Shown piece by piece: positions 27,299 to 36,140 of a DNA stretch of 64,000 nucleotides; the stretch's first letter is position 1, and each line of letters begins with the position of its first letter. The notes under the pieces were generated by a model that was not told the origin of the DNA, ran no database searches, and worked only from the letters and a program-made list of their open reading frames with translations. The stretch comes from Pigmentiphaga humi. GTDB taxonomy: Bacteria; Pseudomonadota; Gammaproteobacteria; Burkholderiales; Burkholderiaceae_B. The position numbers and the translations under genes are program-made. The stretch is from the NCBI RefSeq assembly GCF_900606115.1, contig NZ_UWPJ01000015.1, positions 1-64,000 on the forward strand. The letters are read 5' to 3'.

Positions 27299-28666
27299 TC
27301 AGGCGGGGCGTGCTTCGACCGCGTTTTCATCCGCCGCGGCCAGCGCGTCGGCGGCGGATACAAGCGCGCCCTGGCTGCGCAGCAGTTGGCGCAGCTTGTC
27401 GACCGCGGGGTTTTCCTGCGTGGCCGCCAGCGCCGCATAGGCGCCGGCGGCATGGCCCAGGCACATGGCGGTGCCCATGTGGCGGGCGCCGCCGTTGGCT
27501 TCGCGCGTGGCGGAGATGGCGCGGCCGGTGACGACGATGCCTTCGACGCGCTCGGGCAGCAGGCAGGCCAGCGGGATCTCGAACGGCGCGGGCGGCATCC
27601 AGAGGTCCACGCCCGTGCCGCCGGCCTCGTGCAGGTCCATGGGGCCGGCGCCCAGGGCGATGGCGTCGGCGAAGCGCTTGCCGCCGACGATGTCTTCGGT
27701 CGTGAGGGTGTAGCGGCCGACGATGCGGCGCGTTTCGCGTATGCCGACGCGTTCGGCGATGCCGGCGAGCACGGATTGCTCGAAGCCGGGAACGTTCTCG
27801 CGCAGGAAGGGCACGATGGTCTTGATCTGCTGCCGCCCCACCTGCTCGGCACGCGTCAGTTCCGCGCCGTCGAGCGCGTCGATGCCGTGGATGCGGCTCA
27901 TCAGGCAGATGGCGTCGGTGTCGCCGGGCGTGCTGCAGAACGACAGGCTTTCCCAGGCGAGCTGGCCGCGCTGCAGGCCGTCCAGGGCGATGGCGCGTTT
28001 CTGTTCGCGCGGAATGGCGCGAAAGGCGCGCACGTCCACGTTGGACATGCGGAACACCAGCGTCAGGGGCTGGCGCTTGTCGCGCAGTTCGGGCTCTTCG
28101 CCGACGTAGGGAACGCCGGCCGCGGCGGCGATGACGGCATCGCCGGTGGCGTCCACCAGCATGCGGGAGCGCAGCGCGCGGCGGCCGGACACGTTCTCCA
28201 GCAGCAGGCCGGCCACGCGGCCGTCTTCCAGCAGCGGTCCTACCACGCGCGAGTGCAGCAGCACGTCCACGCCGGCTTCGCGCGCCATGTCGTCGGCGAC
28301 GATCTTGACGACTTCGGGATTGAAGGGGAAGTTGGTGATGGTGACGGGGTTGGCGCTGGCCTCGGCCAGGGTGTAGCGGCGAAAGCCGTCGCTGCCGCCC
28401 GCGGCCTCGATGCGCCGGGTGAGCTCGAAGCCTATGCCGCCCACGCAGCGCACGGTGCCGTTGAACAGGCCGATGTACTGCGCGACCATGCCGGAGGTGG
28501 CGGTGCCGCCCAGGCAGCCGGCGCGCTCCACCAGCGCCACGCGGGCGCCGCTGCGGGCCGCCGCGACCGCGGCGATCAGGCCGGAGGCGCCGCCCCCCGC
28601 GACGATCACGTCGTAGCGGTCCAGCACCGGCGTGCTCAGGGTTTCGGTAATGACCGAAGCATTCAT
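27299..28666 (-). CDS. FAD-dependent oxidoreductase (FAD_oxidored family), third of three
   Basis: 455 residues. The dinucleotide fold is DVIVAGGGASGLIAAVAAAR at the N-terminus, and a second FAD-contact region reads MLVDATGDAVIAAAAGVPY. Family members of this type oxidise or reduce organic acids and related small molecules; the substrate here is unknown. It is clearly paralogous to the first oxidoreductase of the same operon (31127-32476), sharing GCLGGTATSG / GCLGGAATAN, LSFCSTPGDTDAICLMSRI and similar blocks throughout. ATG 28666 follows an AAGGAG site. Confidence 0.88.
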   Translation of the reverse strand: MNASVITETLSTPVLDRYDVIVAGGGASGLIAAVAAARSGARVALVERAGCLGGTATSGMVAQYIGLFNGTVRCVGGIGFELTRRIEAAGGSDGFRRYTLAEASANPVTITNFPFNPEVVKIVADDMAREAGVDVLLHSRVVGPLLEDGRVAGLLLENVSGRRALRSRMLVDATGDAVIAAAAGVPYVGEEPELRDKRQPLTLVFRMSNVDVRAFRAIPREQKRAIALDGLQRGQLAWESLSFCSTPGDTDAICLMSRIHGIDALDGAELTRAEQVGRQQIKTIVPFLRENVPGFEQSVLAGIAERVGIRETRRIVGRYTLTTEDIVGGKRFADAIALGAGPMDLHEAGGTGVDLWMPPAPFEIPLACLLPERVEGIVVTGRAISATREANGGARHMGTAMCLGHAAGAYAALAATQENPAVDKLRQLLRSQGALVSAADALAAADENAVEARPA

Positions 28667-28686
28667 GTCGTATGTCTCCTTGCGGT

Positions 28687-30105
28687 TCAGAAGGCCAGCG
28701 GCTCGGTCCAGCGGAGCTGCTTGGGGGAGATCTCTTCGCGGATGGCGCGCGCGGCGGCGTGGCCGGCCACTTCGCCGGTCTGGCAGCACCAGGGGAAGTT
28801 GCGCATCACCATGAAGATGGTCTCGAAAGTGAAGGACAGCGACGCGCCCGTCAGCAGCAGGTTGTCGACCTCCTTGGGCAGGAAGCAGCGGTAGGGCACT
28901 TCGAAGGTGTATTTGGTGTACTGGTCCCAGAAGAAGGTCTTGGCCATGGGCGGCGTCACGGCGTCGGCAAAGCGCCGCCCTTCGCGCGCGTCGTCGATGG
29001 AGAAAACGTATTCGCCGATGGGGTGGCGGCCGTCCCGCACGCCGACGTAGCGGCCGACGTGGGAAATGAAGGCATCCTGGAAGCCCGGCACGTACTTGCG
29101 CAGGAAGGCGGCCTCGGCGTCGATCAAGCGGCGCAGTTCCTTCTTGGCGCGCGAGGCATGTTCGGTGTCTTCGTCCATGTGCAGCGCCCATTCATAGGGC
29201 ACGTTCTGCCACAGGATGAAGGTGCCCGGCCCCTGGATGGGGCTCATGTCCACAGTCGGGTGGCCGATGTAGTGGTCGCCGTAGACGCCCTGGTCGGCCA
29301 GGCGGGGGCGATAGAGTTCCGGCGGGATGTCGCCCGCCGCGCGCGCCGCGTTGATGAGCTTGCTCAGGGCGGGATCGTTCTCGCGTTTCTGGTAGGCGGC
29401 GGTCTGCGCGAAGTCGATGCCGCTCATGATCCACAGCAGGCCGCCGGGAATGGGGCGCGACTGCGCGTCCTGGGCGACGGTCTCGGGCTGCCGTCCGCCG
29501 CCGCGCACGAAGGGGGCGCCGGCGCGCGCGACCACTTCCGCGGTGCCGCTGCCTTCCACGAAGACGCGGCCGCCGACGGCTTGGCGGCCTTCTACCGTTT
29601 CGATGATGCCGTGGGTGATACGGCGCTCGCCGCCCTCGGCCTGCATCTCTACGTCCACGAAGGCGGCGCCGTAGATGGCCTGCACGCCGGCTTCCTCGAG
29701 CATCCGCAGCATGATGTTGCCGGCGCCGTCCGGGTTGAACGATGCGCGCCGGAAGGGCGAGCCGGGCGCCAGGTAATAGTCGTAGTGGGACAGGGCATTG
29801 CCGGCCCAGTCGGGCAGGTCTTGCTCGGTGGCCGTGTAGATGGCGCCGGCTGCCGCGAAGCGTTCCATCAATTCGGTATGGATGCCGCCGACCCCGGGGT
29901 TGGCGGCGCCCTGGAGCCCGGAGGTATGGACGCCGCCGGGCATGTCGAACTTCTCGACCAGGACCACGCTGCAGCCCTCGCGGCGCGCGCGCAGCGCCGC
30001 CGCGAATCCGCCCGGTCCCGCGCCGATGACGACGACGTCGGCTTGCGCGATAATCGGCACGCCCTCGGCGGTGCGGCCCAGGGGCTCGTTGCTACGGCTC
30101 TTCAA
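28687..30105 (-). CDS. FAD-dependent oxidoreductase (FAD_oxidored family), second of three
   Basis: 472 residues with the FAD fold VVVIGAGPGGFAAALRARR and a C-terminal GASLSFTFETIFMVMRNFPW. It is more distant from the other two flavoproteins of the operon, which resemble each other. The start is TTG 30105: it has a GGAG site 7 bases upstream, while the nearby ATG at 30112 is out of frame and soon meets a stop. The gene sits between a Bug receptor gene and the third flavoprotein gene with 20- and 38-base gaps. The substrate is unknown. Confidence 0.85.
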   Translation of the reverse strand: MKSRSNEPLGRTAEGVPIIAQADVVVIGAGPGGFAAALRARREGCSVVLVEKFDMPGGVHTSGLQGAANPGVGGIHTELMERFAAAGAIYTATEQDLPDWAGNALSHYDYYLAPGSPFRRASFNPDGAGNIMLRMLEEAGVQAIYGAAFVDVEMQAEGGERRITHGIIETVEGRQAVGGRVFVEGSGTAEVVARAGAPFVRGGGRQPETVAQDAQSRPIPGGLLWIMSGIDFAQTAAYQKRENDPALSKLINAARAAGDIPPELYRPRLADQGVYGDHYIGHPTVDMSPIQGPGTFILWQNVPYEWALHMDEDTEHASRAKKELRRLIDAEAAFLRKYVPGFQDAFISHVGRYVGVRDGRHPIGEYVFSIDDAREGRRFADAVTPPMAKTFFWDQYTKYTFEVPYRCFLPKEVDNLLLTGASLSFTFETIFMVMRNFPWCCQTGEVAGHAAARAIREEISPKQLRWTEPLAF

Positions 30106-30143
30106 TGCTCATTCTCCATGTGGGTATCGGGTGGCGGGGATCG

Positions 30144-31109
30144 CTATTCGGCGGTGATCTTGTTATCGACGATCACGGGTTTCCAGCGCGCCAGCTCTTC
30201 CTGCATGAAGGCCTTGAATTGCGCGGGCGTGCCGGGTGCGGGTTCCATCAGTTGCTGGCGCAGCAGCTCCACCACCTGGGGCTGGCGCAGCACCTCGCCG
30301 ATGGCGGCGCTGATGCGCTCGGCCAGCGCGGGAGCCATCGCTCCGGGCGCGACGAAACCCATCCATGCGCTGCCGACGATGTCGGGGTAGAACTCGCGCA
30401 GCGCCGGCACCTCGGGCAGCAGCGCCGCGCGGTCGGCGGTGGAGACGGCGATGGGCACCACCTTGTCGCCGCGCACTTGCGCCATCGTGGCCTGCGCGGG
30501 CAGGCAGCCCATCTGCACCTCGTCCGTCATCACGGCGGTGGTGGCCTGGACAGCGCCGGCGTACATCACCGGGACGATCTGCGTGCCGCTCTTGTTGGCG
30601 AGCAGCGTCATGACCAGGTGGCCCAGCGAGCCGTTGCCGACGTACGAGTAGTTGTATTTGCCCGGGTTCTTCTTCAGGATCTCGACGAGTTCCGGCAGCG
30701 TCTTGACGCCCAGCGCCTTGGAGGCGATCAACAGGCAGGGCTGGTGCACGCCCAGCGTCAGGGGCGTCAGATCCTTGTCGGGATCGTAGGCCATGCGCTT
30801 GTAGAGCAGGGGATTGTGGACCAGCGGGCCGGCGATGCTGACGCCGAAGGTGCTGCCGTCCGGATGCGCGCGGGCGACCAGCGTGGTGCCTATCATGCCG
30901 CCGGCGCCGGGCCGGGAGTCCACGATGAAGGGAGTGCCGAACTTCTTTTGCAACCCCTCGGCGACGACGCGCGCCACGGTGTCGGTGGTCGTGCCGGCGC
31001 TGAAGGGGTTGACCACGGTGGTGGTCCGGCCCGGCCATTCCTGGGCGGCCGCGACGGTGGCGGCGGACAGCATGGCGAGGCAGGCGGTGGCGCGTAGTGT
31101 TCTTTTCAT
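30144..31109 (-). CDS. Bug-family tripartite tricarboxylate transporter receptor
   Basis: 321 residues. Signal peptide to about residue 22 (ATVAAAQEWPGR). The mature protein has VVNPFSAGTTTDTVARVVAEG, VDSRPGAGGMIGTTLVA and GNGSLGHLVMTLLANKSG, the usual ligand-pocket loops of the family. It is one of two receptors in the IclR operon, between two flavoprotein genes. Either the two receptors bind substrate and product analogues, or the operon grew by duplication. ATG 31109 follows CAGGAGACATCC. Confidence 0.92.
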   Translation of the reverse strand: MKRTLRATACLAMLSAATVAAAQEWPGRTTTVVNPFSAGTTTDTVARVVAEGLQKKFGTPFIVDSRPGAGGMIGTTLVARAHPDGSTFGVSIAGPLVHNPLLYKRMAYDPDKDLTPLTLGVHQPCLLIASKALGVKTLPELVEILKKNPGKYNYSYVGNGSLGHLVMTLLANKSGTQIVPVMYAGAVQATTAVMTDEVQMGCLPAQATMAQVRGDKVVPIAVSTADRAALLPEVPALREFYPDIVGSAWMGFVAPGAMAPALAERISAAIGEVLRQPQVVELLRQQLMEPAPGTPAQFKAFMQEELARWKPVIVDNKITAE

Positions 31110-31126
31110 GGATGTCTCCTGGGGAA

Positions 31127-32476
31127 TCAGGCGGTCTGACCGGGGCTGGCGATCTGCGCGCGGCGGAACAGGGCATGGGCCTCTTCGAGGCGTTGCTGAA
31201 CTTCCGCAGCGGGGACGGCCGAGGGACGGCGGCCGCTGGCCGCCGCGATGGCGCCGAGCGTGCCGACCGCCTGCCCCATCGCCATGGAAGTCGCCATGTG
31301 GCGCGCGCCGGCCATCGCCTCGCGTGTGGCGCTCAGCGTGCGGCCGCACACCAGCAGGCCTTCCACCTCCACGGGCAGCAGCGCGCGCAGCGGGATCTCG
31401 AAGGGCTCGGGCGGCGCATACAGGCGGATGCCGGTGCCGCCCGGCTGGTGGCGGTCCATGGGGCCAGCGCCCAGGGCGATGGCGTCCTCGAAACCGCGCG
31501 CCTGCATGATGTCTTCTTCGCTCAGCGTGTACCGGCCTTCGATGCGGCGCGTCTCGCGCACGCCCACGCGTTCGGCGACGTCGGCCAGGACCGCGTTCTC
31601 GAAACCGGGAATCTCGCGCCGCAGAAAGCCCACGATGCTGGCGATCTGCCGGCGGCCTTCCTGTTCGGCGCGGGTGGCGTCGCGGGCGTCCAGCGCATCG
31701 ACGTCCTGGATGCGGCTCATCAGGCAGATGGCGTCGGTGCCGCCCGGGGTGCTGACGAAGGACAGGCTTTCCCAGAACAGTTCGCCGCGCCGCAGGCCGT
31801 CCAGCACCAATGCGCGGCGCTGCTCCGAAGGCACTGCCCTGAAGCGCGCCACGTCCACGTTCGAGAGCCTGAAGGAGAGGGTGCAGGGTTGGCGCTCGCC
31901 GCCGTCGTTCTTGGCGGGAACGCCCGCGCTGGCGCACACCAGGGCGTCGCCGGAAGCGTCCACCACCACCGGTGCGAGGAAGGCCAGGCGGCCTTGCACG
32001 GTCTCGACCGTGACGCCCGCGATAGAACCGTCCTGCAGCAGCGTGCGCGCGAAGGTCGTGTGCAGCAGTACTTCCACGCCGGCTTCGTTCACCGCGCCGT
32101 CGAGCACCCACTTGACCGTTTCCGGGTTGAAGGGCAGCACGCGCAGCGGAAACGGGGTGCCGGCGGCCTCGCCCATGACGTAGCGGTGGAAGCCGTCCGA
32201 GCCGCCGGCGGCCTGCACGCGTTCGGCCAGCTCGAAGGGAATGCCGCCGACCACGCGGGTTTCGCCGTGGAAGAACGCGACCCATTGGGCCACGAGGTTG
32301 GCGGTGGCGGCGCCGCCGAGGCAGCCGCCGCGCTCGACCAGCAGCGTGCGGGCGCCCGAGCGCGCGGCCGCGATGGCGGCTACGGTGCCGGAGGCGCCGC
32401 CGCCGACGACGATGACGTCGTAGCGGCCCGCGACGGGCGTGTTCAGGGATTCCCGGATGGTGGCGGATGGCTGCAT
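31127..32476 (-). CDS. FAD-dependent oxidoreductase (FAD_oxidored family), first of three
   Basis: 449 residues. N-terminal FAD fold DVIVVGGGASGTVAAIAAAR, then LVERGGCLGGAATANLVAQW, VVDASGDALVCASAGVPAKN and the C-terminal GRTLSATREAMAGARHMATS. It is paralogous to the third flavoprotein gene (27299-28666). It is the first structural gene after the IclR regulator, with an 85-base gap that contains a palindromic operator candidate and a hairpin around its start codon. The ribosome site is GGGAG. The substrate is unknown. Confidence 0.88.
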   Translation of the reverse strand: MQPSATIRESLNTPVAGRYDVIVVGGGASGTVAAIAAARSGARTLLVERGGCLGGAATANLVAQWVAFFHGETRVVGGIPFELAERVQAAGGSDGFHRYVMGEAAGTPFPLRVLPFNPETVKWVLDGAVNEAGVEVLLHTTFARTLLQDGSIAGVTVETVQGRLAFLAPVVVDASGDALVCASAGVPAKNDGGERQPCTLSFRLSNVDVARFRAVPSEQRRALVLDGLRRGELFWESLSFVSTPGGTDAICLMSRIQDVDALDARDATRAEQEGRRQIASIVGFLRREIPGFENAVLADVAERVGVRETRRIEGRYTLSEEDIMQARGFEDAIALGAGPMDRHQPGGTGIRLYAPPEPFEIPLRALLPVEVEGLLVCGRTLSATREAMAGARHMATSMAMGQAVGTLGAIAAASGRRPSAVPAAEVQQRLEEAHALFRRAQIASPGQTA

Positions 32477-32524
32477 GCATGTCTCCCGGGCGCCCTGTGC
32501 GGGCGCCTCCTGTCATGCATGCAG
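32471..32524 (-). promoter_or_regulatory. Leader hairpin around the start of the first FAD gene
   Basis: Outer perfect 11-base arms CTGCATGCATG (32471-32481) and CATGCATGCAG (32514-32524) enclose an inner GC stem GGCGCCC-N5-GGGCGCC (32489-32507). The start codon (32476-32474) lies in one arm and the GGGAG ribosome site between the two stems. A fold of this kind in the mRNA could hide the start codon. Confidence 0.4.
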
Positions 32525-32556
32525 TGTTGCGCTCAGTTCCGCATACCGCTAGGCGG

Positions 32557-32574
32557 TGTTCTCATACGTGAACA
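32557..32574. promoter_or_regulatory. Candidate IclR operator
   Basis: TGTTCTCATACGTGAACA is an 18-base imperfect palindrome with 14 symmetric positions. It overlaps the stop codon of the iclR-type gene and lies about 80 bases before the first FAD gene. Size and position fit an IclR-family operator controlling the catabolic genes separately from the regulator. Confidence 0.45.
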
Positions 32575-33416
32575 TTTTTTGCCTCGGCGGCCTTGGCCCG
32601 GTCCGCCGCCGCGGCAATCTCCATCGCGGTGGCGCGCAGGATATCCACCAGCGTCTGCCTGCGCGCATCGTCCAGGCGGCTGGCCGGCATGGCGAGTCCC
32701 ACGGCCGCGAGCATGCGCCCGTGCACATCCAGGACCGGAACGGCCAGGCCCACGATGCCGGCGGTGAATTCGCTGAGAGACCAGCCCACGCCTTCCTCGC
32801 GGATCTGCTGCAACTGCCGCCGCAGCACGGCCGCGGAGCGTATGGTCTGCTCGGTGCGCGGCTGCAGCTTGACGCGCTGGAGGTAGGACTCGCGTTCGGC
32901 CGGCGGCAGCCACGCGAGCAGCACCTTGCCGGCCGAGCTGGCATAAAGCGGCTGCATGACCCCGACGTGCACGGAATACAGGACGGCATTCGGCGACTGG
33001 GCGGAGGCGATGCGCTCGGCCATGTCGTTGCGCAGCACGCTGAGCACGGCCGACTCCTCCGTGTCGTGCATGAGCCGCTGCAGCCAGGGTTCGCTGGCAC
33101 GCAGCAGGTCGCGATTGTGCGCGCCGCGGCGCGCGAGCGCATACGCGCCTTCGCCGAGCTGGAACTGCTGCGACTCCTGCAATTGCTCGATGTAGCCGCG
33201 GCCGACGAGGTTGTGCAGCAAGGCGGTCAGGCTGCTTTTCGGGACGGCGGTTCGCCGCGCGATTTCGGCGTGCGTCATCGCGCGCCCCGTGCTGGCAAGG
33301 AGTTCGAGTATGTCGAGGACGCGGTCCGCCGATTTGACGCTGGACCGGGACGGGCCGGGCGTTCCGCGGGAGGTCGGCGCGGCTCGCTGCGGCTTGGGCG
33401 GAAGGGCGGAGTTCAC
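32562..33416 (-). CDS. IclR-family transcriptional regulator
   Basis: 284 residues. A winged helix-turn-helix occupies about 28-90 (SADRVLDILELLASTGRAMTHAE in two pieces, then VPKSSLTALLHNLVGRGYIE). The C-terminal ligand domain follows (VHVGVMQPLYASSAGKVLLA, EFTAGIVGLAVPVLDVHGRM). IclR proteins commonly control catabolic operons for aromatic or organic acids. It heads the operon of three flavoproteins and two Bug receptors on the same strand. The start is GTG 33416 with no good ribosome site, so the true start is uncertain by a few codons. Confidence 0.9.
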   Translation of the reverse strand: MNSALPPKPQRAAPTSRGTPGPSRSSVKSADRVLDILELLASTGRAMTHAEIARRTAVPKSSLTALLHNLVGRGYIEQLQESQQFQLGEGAYALARRGAHNRDLLRASEPWLQRLMHDTEESAVLSVLRNDMAERIASAQSPNAVLYSVHVGVMQPLYASSAGKVLLAWLPPAERESYLQRVKLQPRTEQTIRSAAVLRRQLQQIREEGVGWSLSEFTAGIVGLAVPVLDVHGRMLAAVGLAMPASRLDDARRQTLVDILRATAMEIAAAADRAKAAEAKNVHV

Positions 33417-33463
33417 CGGAGAATTGTATGGCAGGGGCCCGGGCCGGGGGCCGCGCCCGCCTG

Positions 33464-35440
33464 CTAATGCGAAGAAGACTCCCCGGGCTGCGGGAGCGTC
33501 AGCGTTTTCAAGAAGGCGTCGAAGTCGGTTTCCTCGCCCGCCGCTTCCAGCACATTGCCGGCGGACTGCAGCGACCCCAGGATGCTCAAATGGCTGTCGT
33601 CCGCCATCAAGGGAATATGTTCGCTGGTTTGATAGGTGTTCTTGAACAGCACGGACCGGGTCAGGATATGTACGTTTTCCTTGCTTCGCGCATAGTCGGC
33701 AAGCGCCCGGTGCGCGCGGATCGCCATGCCGTCGCCCGAAGCGGATATTTCGTCGGCGGAGAAGTCCATGCCAAGAAGCAGGCTTCTTTCATAGGCCGAC
33801 CGGACGTTCTTGTCGAACCGCGTGGGGGCTTGCATGATGATGACGGTTTTGTTCAGCCCGGCGATGGCGTCGATGGCTGCCCGCGTCGAGTCCATGAGTC
33901 CGCGTTTGTCTATCGGCCCCCAGTTCCCCGCCAGGACGACGTAGTCGTACCGGGCCAGGTTGTTCTTCACGTATTCCCTGTTGATCAGGCATTGTTCATA
34001 GGCCGGGCTGGACGTGGGCCCGATGAATGTCCGGTCGAATGCGGGGAAGCACCAACTGGTGGCGACCGCATGCACCTGGATGTGGAAATGCTTGCCCACG
34101 CGGTCCCAGAAAGGAATGTTGTGGCCGGCGAAGGAGTCGCCGAACAGGACGGCGGTCTTGAGTGCGGCGGGATCGCCGATATGGCAGTCCAGGCCCTCCG
34201 GGCCGACCTTGAGTGTCTTGACCGCATCCAGGCTGTAGAAGCACCAGCCGTTGGCAGGCAGCGGGATCGACAGCAGCCCGGATTGCTCCGGGGGCAGGGT
34301 TCCCGCCAGCCGTTCCGGAAACCCATCGTTGCTGCGCAGGTAAAGGGAGGACGATATCGCCAGGAACACCGGCAAGAAGATGAGGGCGAATTGCCTGGCT
34401 CGCGACTGCTCGAGCAGCGATCGCTTGCTGGCGTCTTCGATCAGCTTCCACGAGGCCCATCCAAGCATCAGGCTCAGGAGGATGGCCGAAGCCGTCGGCA
34501 CGATTTGGCCTTGCGTTCCCGTATAGACGAGCGCGACGCATAGCGGCCAATGCCAGAGGTAGATCGAATAGGACGTCTTGCCCAGCCATTGCGCGGCCCG
34601 TGTCGTGCTGAGGAGCGAGCCGCCGTTCCGGGAAAGGATGACGAGGGCGGTCCCCAGCACGGGAACGATGGCTTTCCATCCCGGCCAGAGGTCGGCGCTG
34701 TCGAAGGCAAGGACGCTGAAGGCGATCAGCAGGAAGCCCAGCCGTTCGATGATTGTGTTCCCCTTATGGGAAAGTGTGTTTTTTCCTTGATGGAGATACA
34801 CCATGCTTCCCGCCAGCATTTCCCAGGCGCGGGTGGGAAGCAGGTAGAAGGCGGGGCTGGGGGCCTTGGGCGTGACGACTACCGACAGGATGAACGATGC
34901 GGCCAGCCCGGCCAGAACGACCGAGCCCAGGAACTTCCTGCCCGGGCGTATTTTCCAGACGACGAGCAGCGCAATCGGCAGGGCGAGGCAGAATTGCCAT
35001 TCCACCGATAGCGACCAGGTGTGGAGCAGCAGGTTTTCATGCGCGAGGGGGGCGAAGTATCCCGTCTCCCGCCAGAACTGGAAATTCGACAGGAACGCCA
35101 GCGCGCCGGCCGCATGGGCCGCGAGCCGCGTGTAGTCGGCAGGCCCGAGAATGAACCCTCCTGCCGCGATCACGCCCGCGCACAGCGCCGTCAGTGCGGG
35201 GAGAATCCTCCGGGCCCGGGCGAGGTAGAAGTCCAGTACATCGAATTTCCAGAACGAAGCCTTGTCCGATTTTTCGATCCTGCCGACGACGATGCCAGTC
35301 ATCAGGAAGCCGGAGATCACGAAAAAAATGTCGACGCCGATGAAGCCGCCTTCAAAGCCCGGAACGCCGAAATGGAACAGGACGACGGAAACGACGGCCC
35401 AGGCGCGCAGGCCATTGATGTCTTTTCTAAAACGGTGCAA
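33464..35440 (-). CDS. Acyltransferase-3 / SGNH two-domain O-acyltransferase (OafA type)
   Basis: About 658 residues. Residues 1-360 form the multi-pass acyltransferase-3 domain, beginning HRFRKDINGLRAWAVVSVVL with the His-bearing FHFGVPGFEGGFIGVDIFFVISGF region. A periplasmic SGNH hydrolase domain follows, with the nucleophile block VLFGDSFAGHNIPFWD, an NWGP element and the C-terminal DDSHLS. Such proteins O-acetylate lipopolysaccharide or other surface glycans. The open frame runs upstream into the divergent glyoxalase-fold gene, so a downstream start is needed. I chose TTG 35440, directly before the family N-terminus; no ATG or GTG fits. Confidence 0.82.
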   Translation of the reverse strand: MHRFRKDINGLRAWAVVSVVLFHFGVPGFEGGFIGVDIFFVISGFLMTGIVVGRIEKSDKASFWKFDVLDFYLARARRILPALTALCAGVIAAGGFILGPADYTRLAAHAAGALAFLSNFQFWRETGYFAPLAHENLLLHTWSLSVEWQFCLALPIALLVVWKIRPGRKFLGSVVLAGLAASFILSVVVTPKAPSPAFYLLPTRAWEMLAGSMVYLHQGKNTLSHKGNTIIERLGFLLIAFSVLAFDSADLWPGWKAIVPVLGTALVILSRNGGSLLSTTRAAQWLGKTSYSIYLWHWPLCVALVYTGTQGQIVPTASAILLSLMLGWASWKLIEDASKRSLLEQSRARQFALIFLPVFLAISSSLYLRSNDGFPERLAGTLPPEQSGLLSIPLPANGWCFYSLDAVKTLKVGPEGLDCHIGDPAALKTAVLFGDSFAGHNIPFWDRVGKHFHIQVHAVATSWCFPAFDRTFIGPTSSPAYEQCLINREYVKNNLARYDYVVLAGNWGPIDKRGLMDSTRAAIDAIAGLNKTVIIMQAPTRFDKNVRSAYERSLLLGMDFSADEISASGDGMAIRAHRALADYARSKENVHILTRSVLFKNTYQTSEHIPLMADDSHLSILGSLQSAGNVLEAAGEETDFDAFLKTLTLPQPGESSSH

Positions 35441-35611
35441 AGCGGCCCCCGGCTGACCTGGTTCGGTCTCCGGCCGGAACTGTACGCGAAATCGGGCTCG
35501 AGGGCCGGGGATGCCCGAGGCCCGGGATGGCCAGGTGCGCCGCCTTGCCGTATCTTTTCCTCGAGTTCCCGACAATCGCACCCATTCCGACCGACTCGCA
35601 GGAGACTTCGA

Positions 35612-36091
35612 ATGACGAGCAAGAACACCATCTGCCTCTGGTATGACGGCACCGCCTTGGACGCCGCCACGTTTTATGCCCGGACCTTTCCCGACAGCGC
35701 CGTCCAGGCCGTTCACCACGCCCCGGGCGACTACCCTTCAGGCAAGCAGGGCGACGTGCTGACGGTCGAGTTCACGGTGATGGGGATTCCTTGTCTCGGC
35801 CTGAACGGCGGCTCGGCGTTCCAGCACAACGAGGCGTTCTCGTTCCAGGTCGCCACCGACGATCAGGAGGAAACGGACCGCCTGTGGAACGCGATCGTGG
35901 ATAACGGGGGCCAGGAAAGCGCATGCGGCTGGTGCAAGGACAAATGGGGACTGTCTTGGCAGATTACGCCGCGCGTGCTGACGGCGGCAATTACCGACCC
36001 TGACCCAGCGGCAGCCAAGCGCGCGTTCGACGCCATGATGACCATGGGGAAGATCGATATTGCCGCGATCGAGGCGGCCAGGCGCGGTTGA
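35612..36091 (+). CDS. VOC-family protein (PhnB-like glyoxalase fold)
   Basis: 159 residues. It begins NTICLWYDGTALDAATFYAR and has GIPCLGLNGGSAFQHNEAFSFQV and CGWCKDKWGLSWQITPRVL, the usual blocks of the PhnB-like 3-demethylubiquinone-methyltransferase-related VOC family. These small dimers are mostly of unknown substrate despite their old annotation. ATG 35612 follows CAGGAGACTTCG. It is divergent from the acyltransferase and convergent with the secreted protein gene that follows; a small CCGGTT-GGA-AACCGG hairpin lies at 36106-36120 between them. Confidence 0.85.
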   Translation: MTSKNTICLWYDGTALDAATFYARTFPDSAVQAVHHAPGDYPSGKQGDVLTVEFTVMGIPCLGLNGGSAFQHNEAFSFQVATDDQEETDRLWNAIVDNGGQESACGWCKDKWGLSWQITPRVLTAAITDPDPAAAKRAFDAMMTMGKIDIAAIEAARRG

Positions 36092-36140
36092 GGCGCAGGC
36101 GGTCGCCGGTTGGAAACCGGTTGAAGAAGGCGCCCCGGCG

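Noticed and set aside
30106-30112. ATG at 30112 as start of the second FAD oxidoreductase
   Set aside because: It is out of frame with the flavoprotein and reaches a stop after a few codons; TTG 30105 is in frame with a good ribosome site.
36106-36120. CCGGTT-GGA-AACCGG hairpin as a terminator between convergent genes
   Set aside because: The stem is only 6 bases and no T-run follows on either strand.
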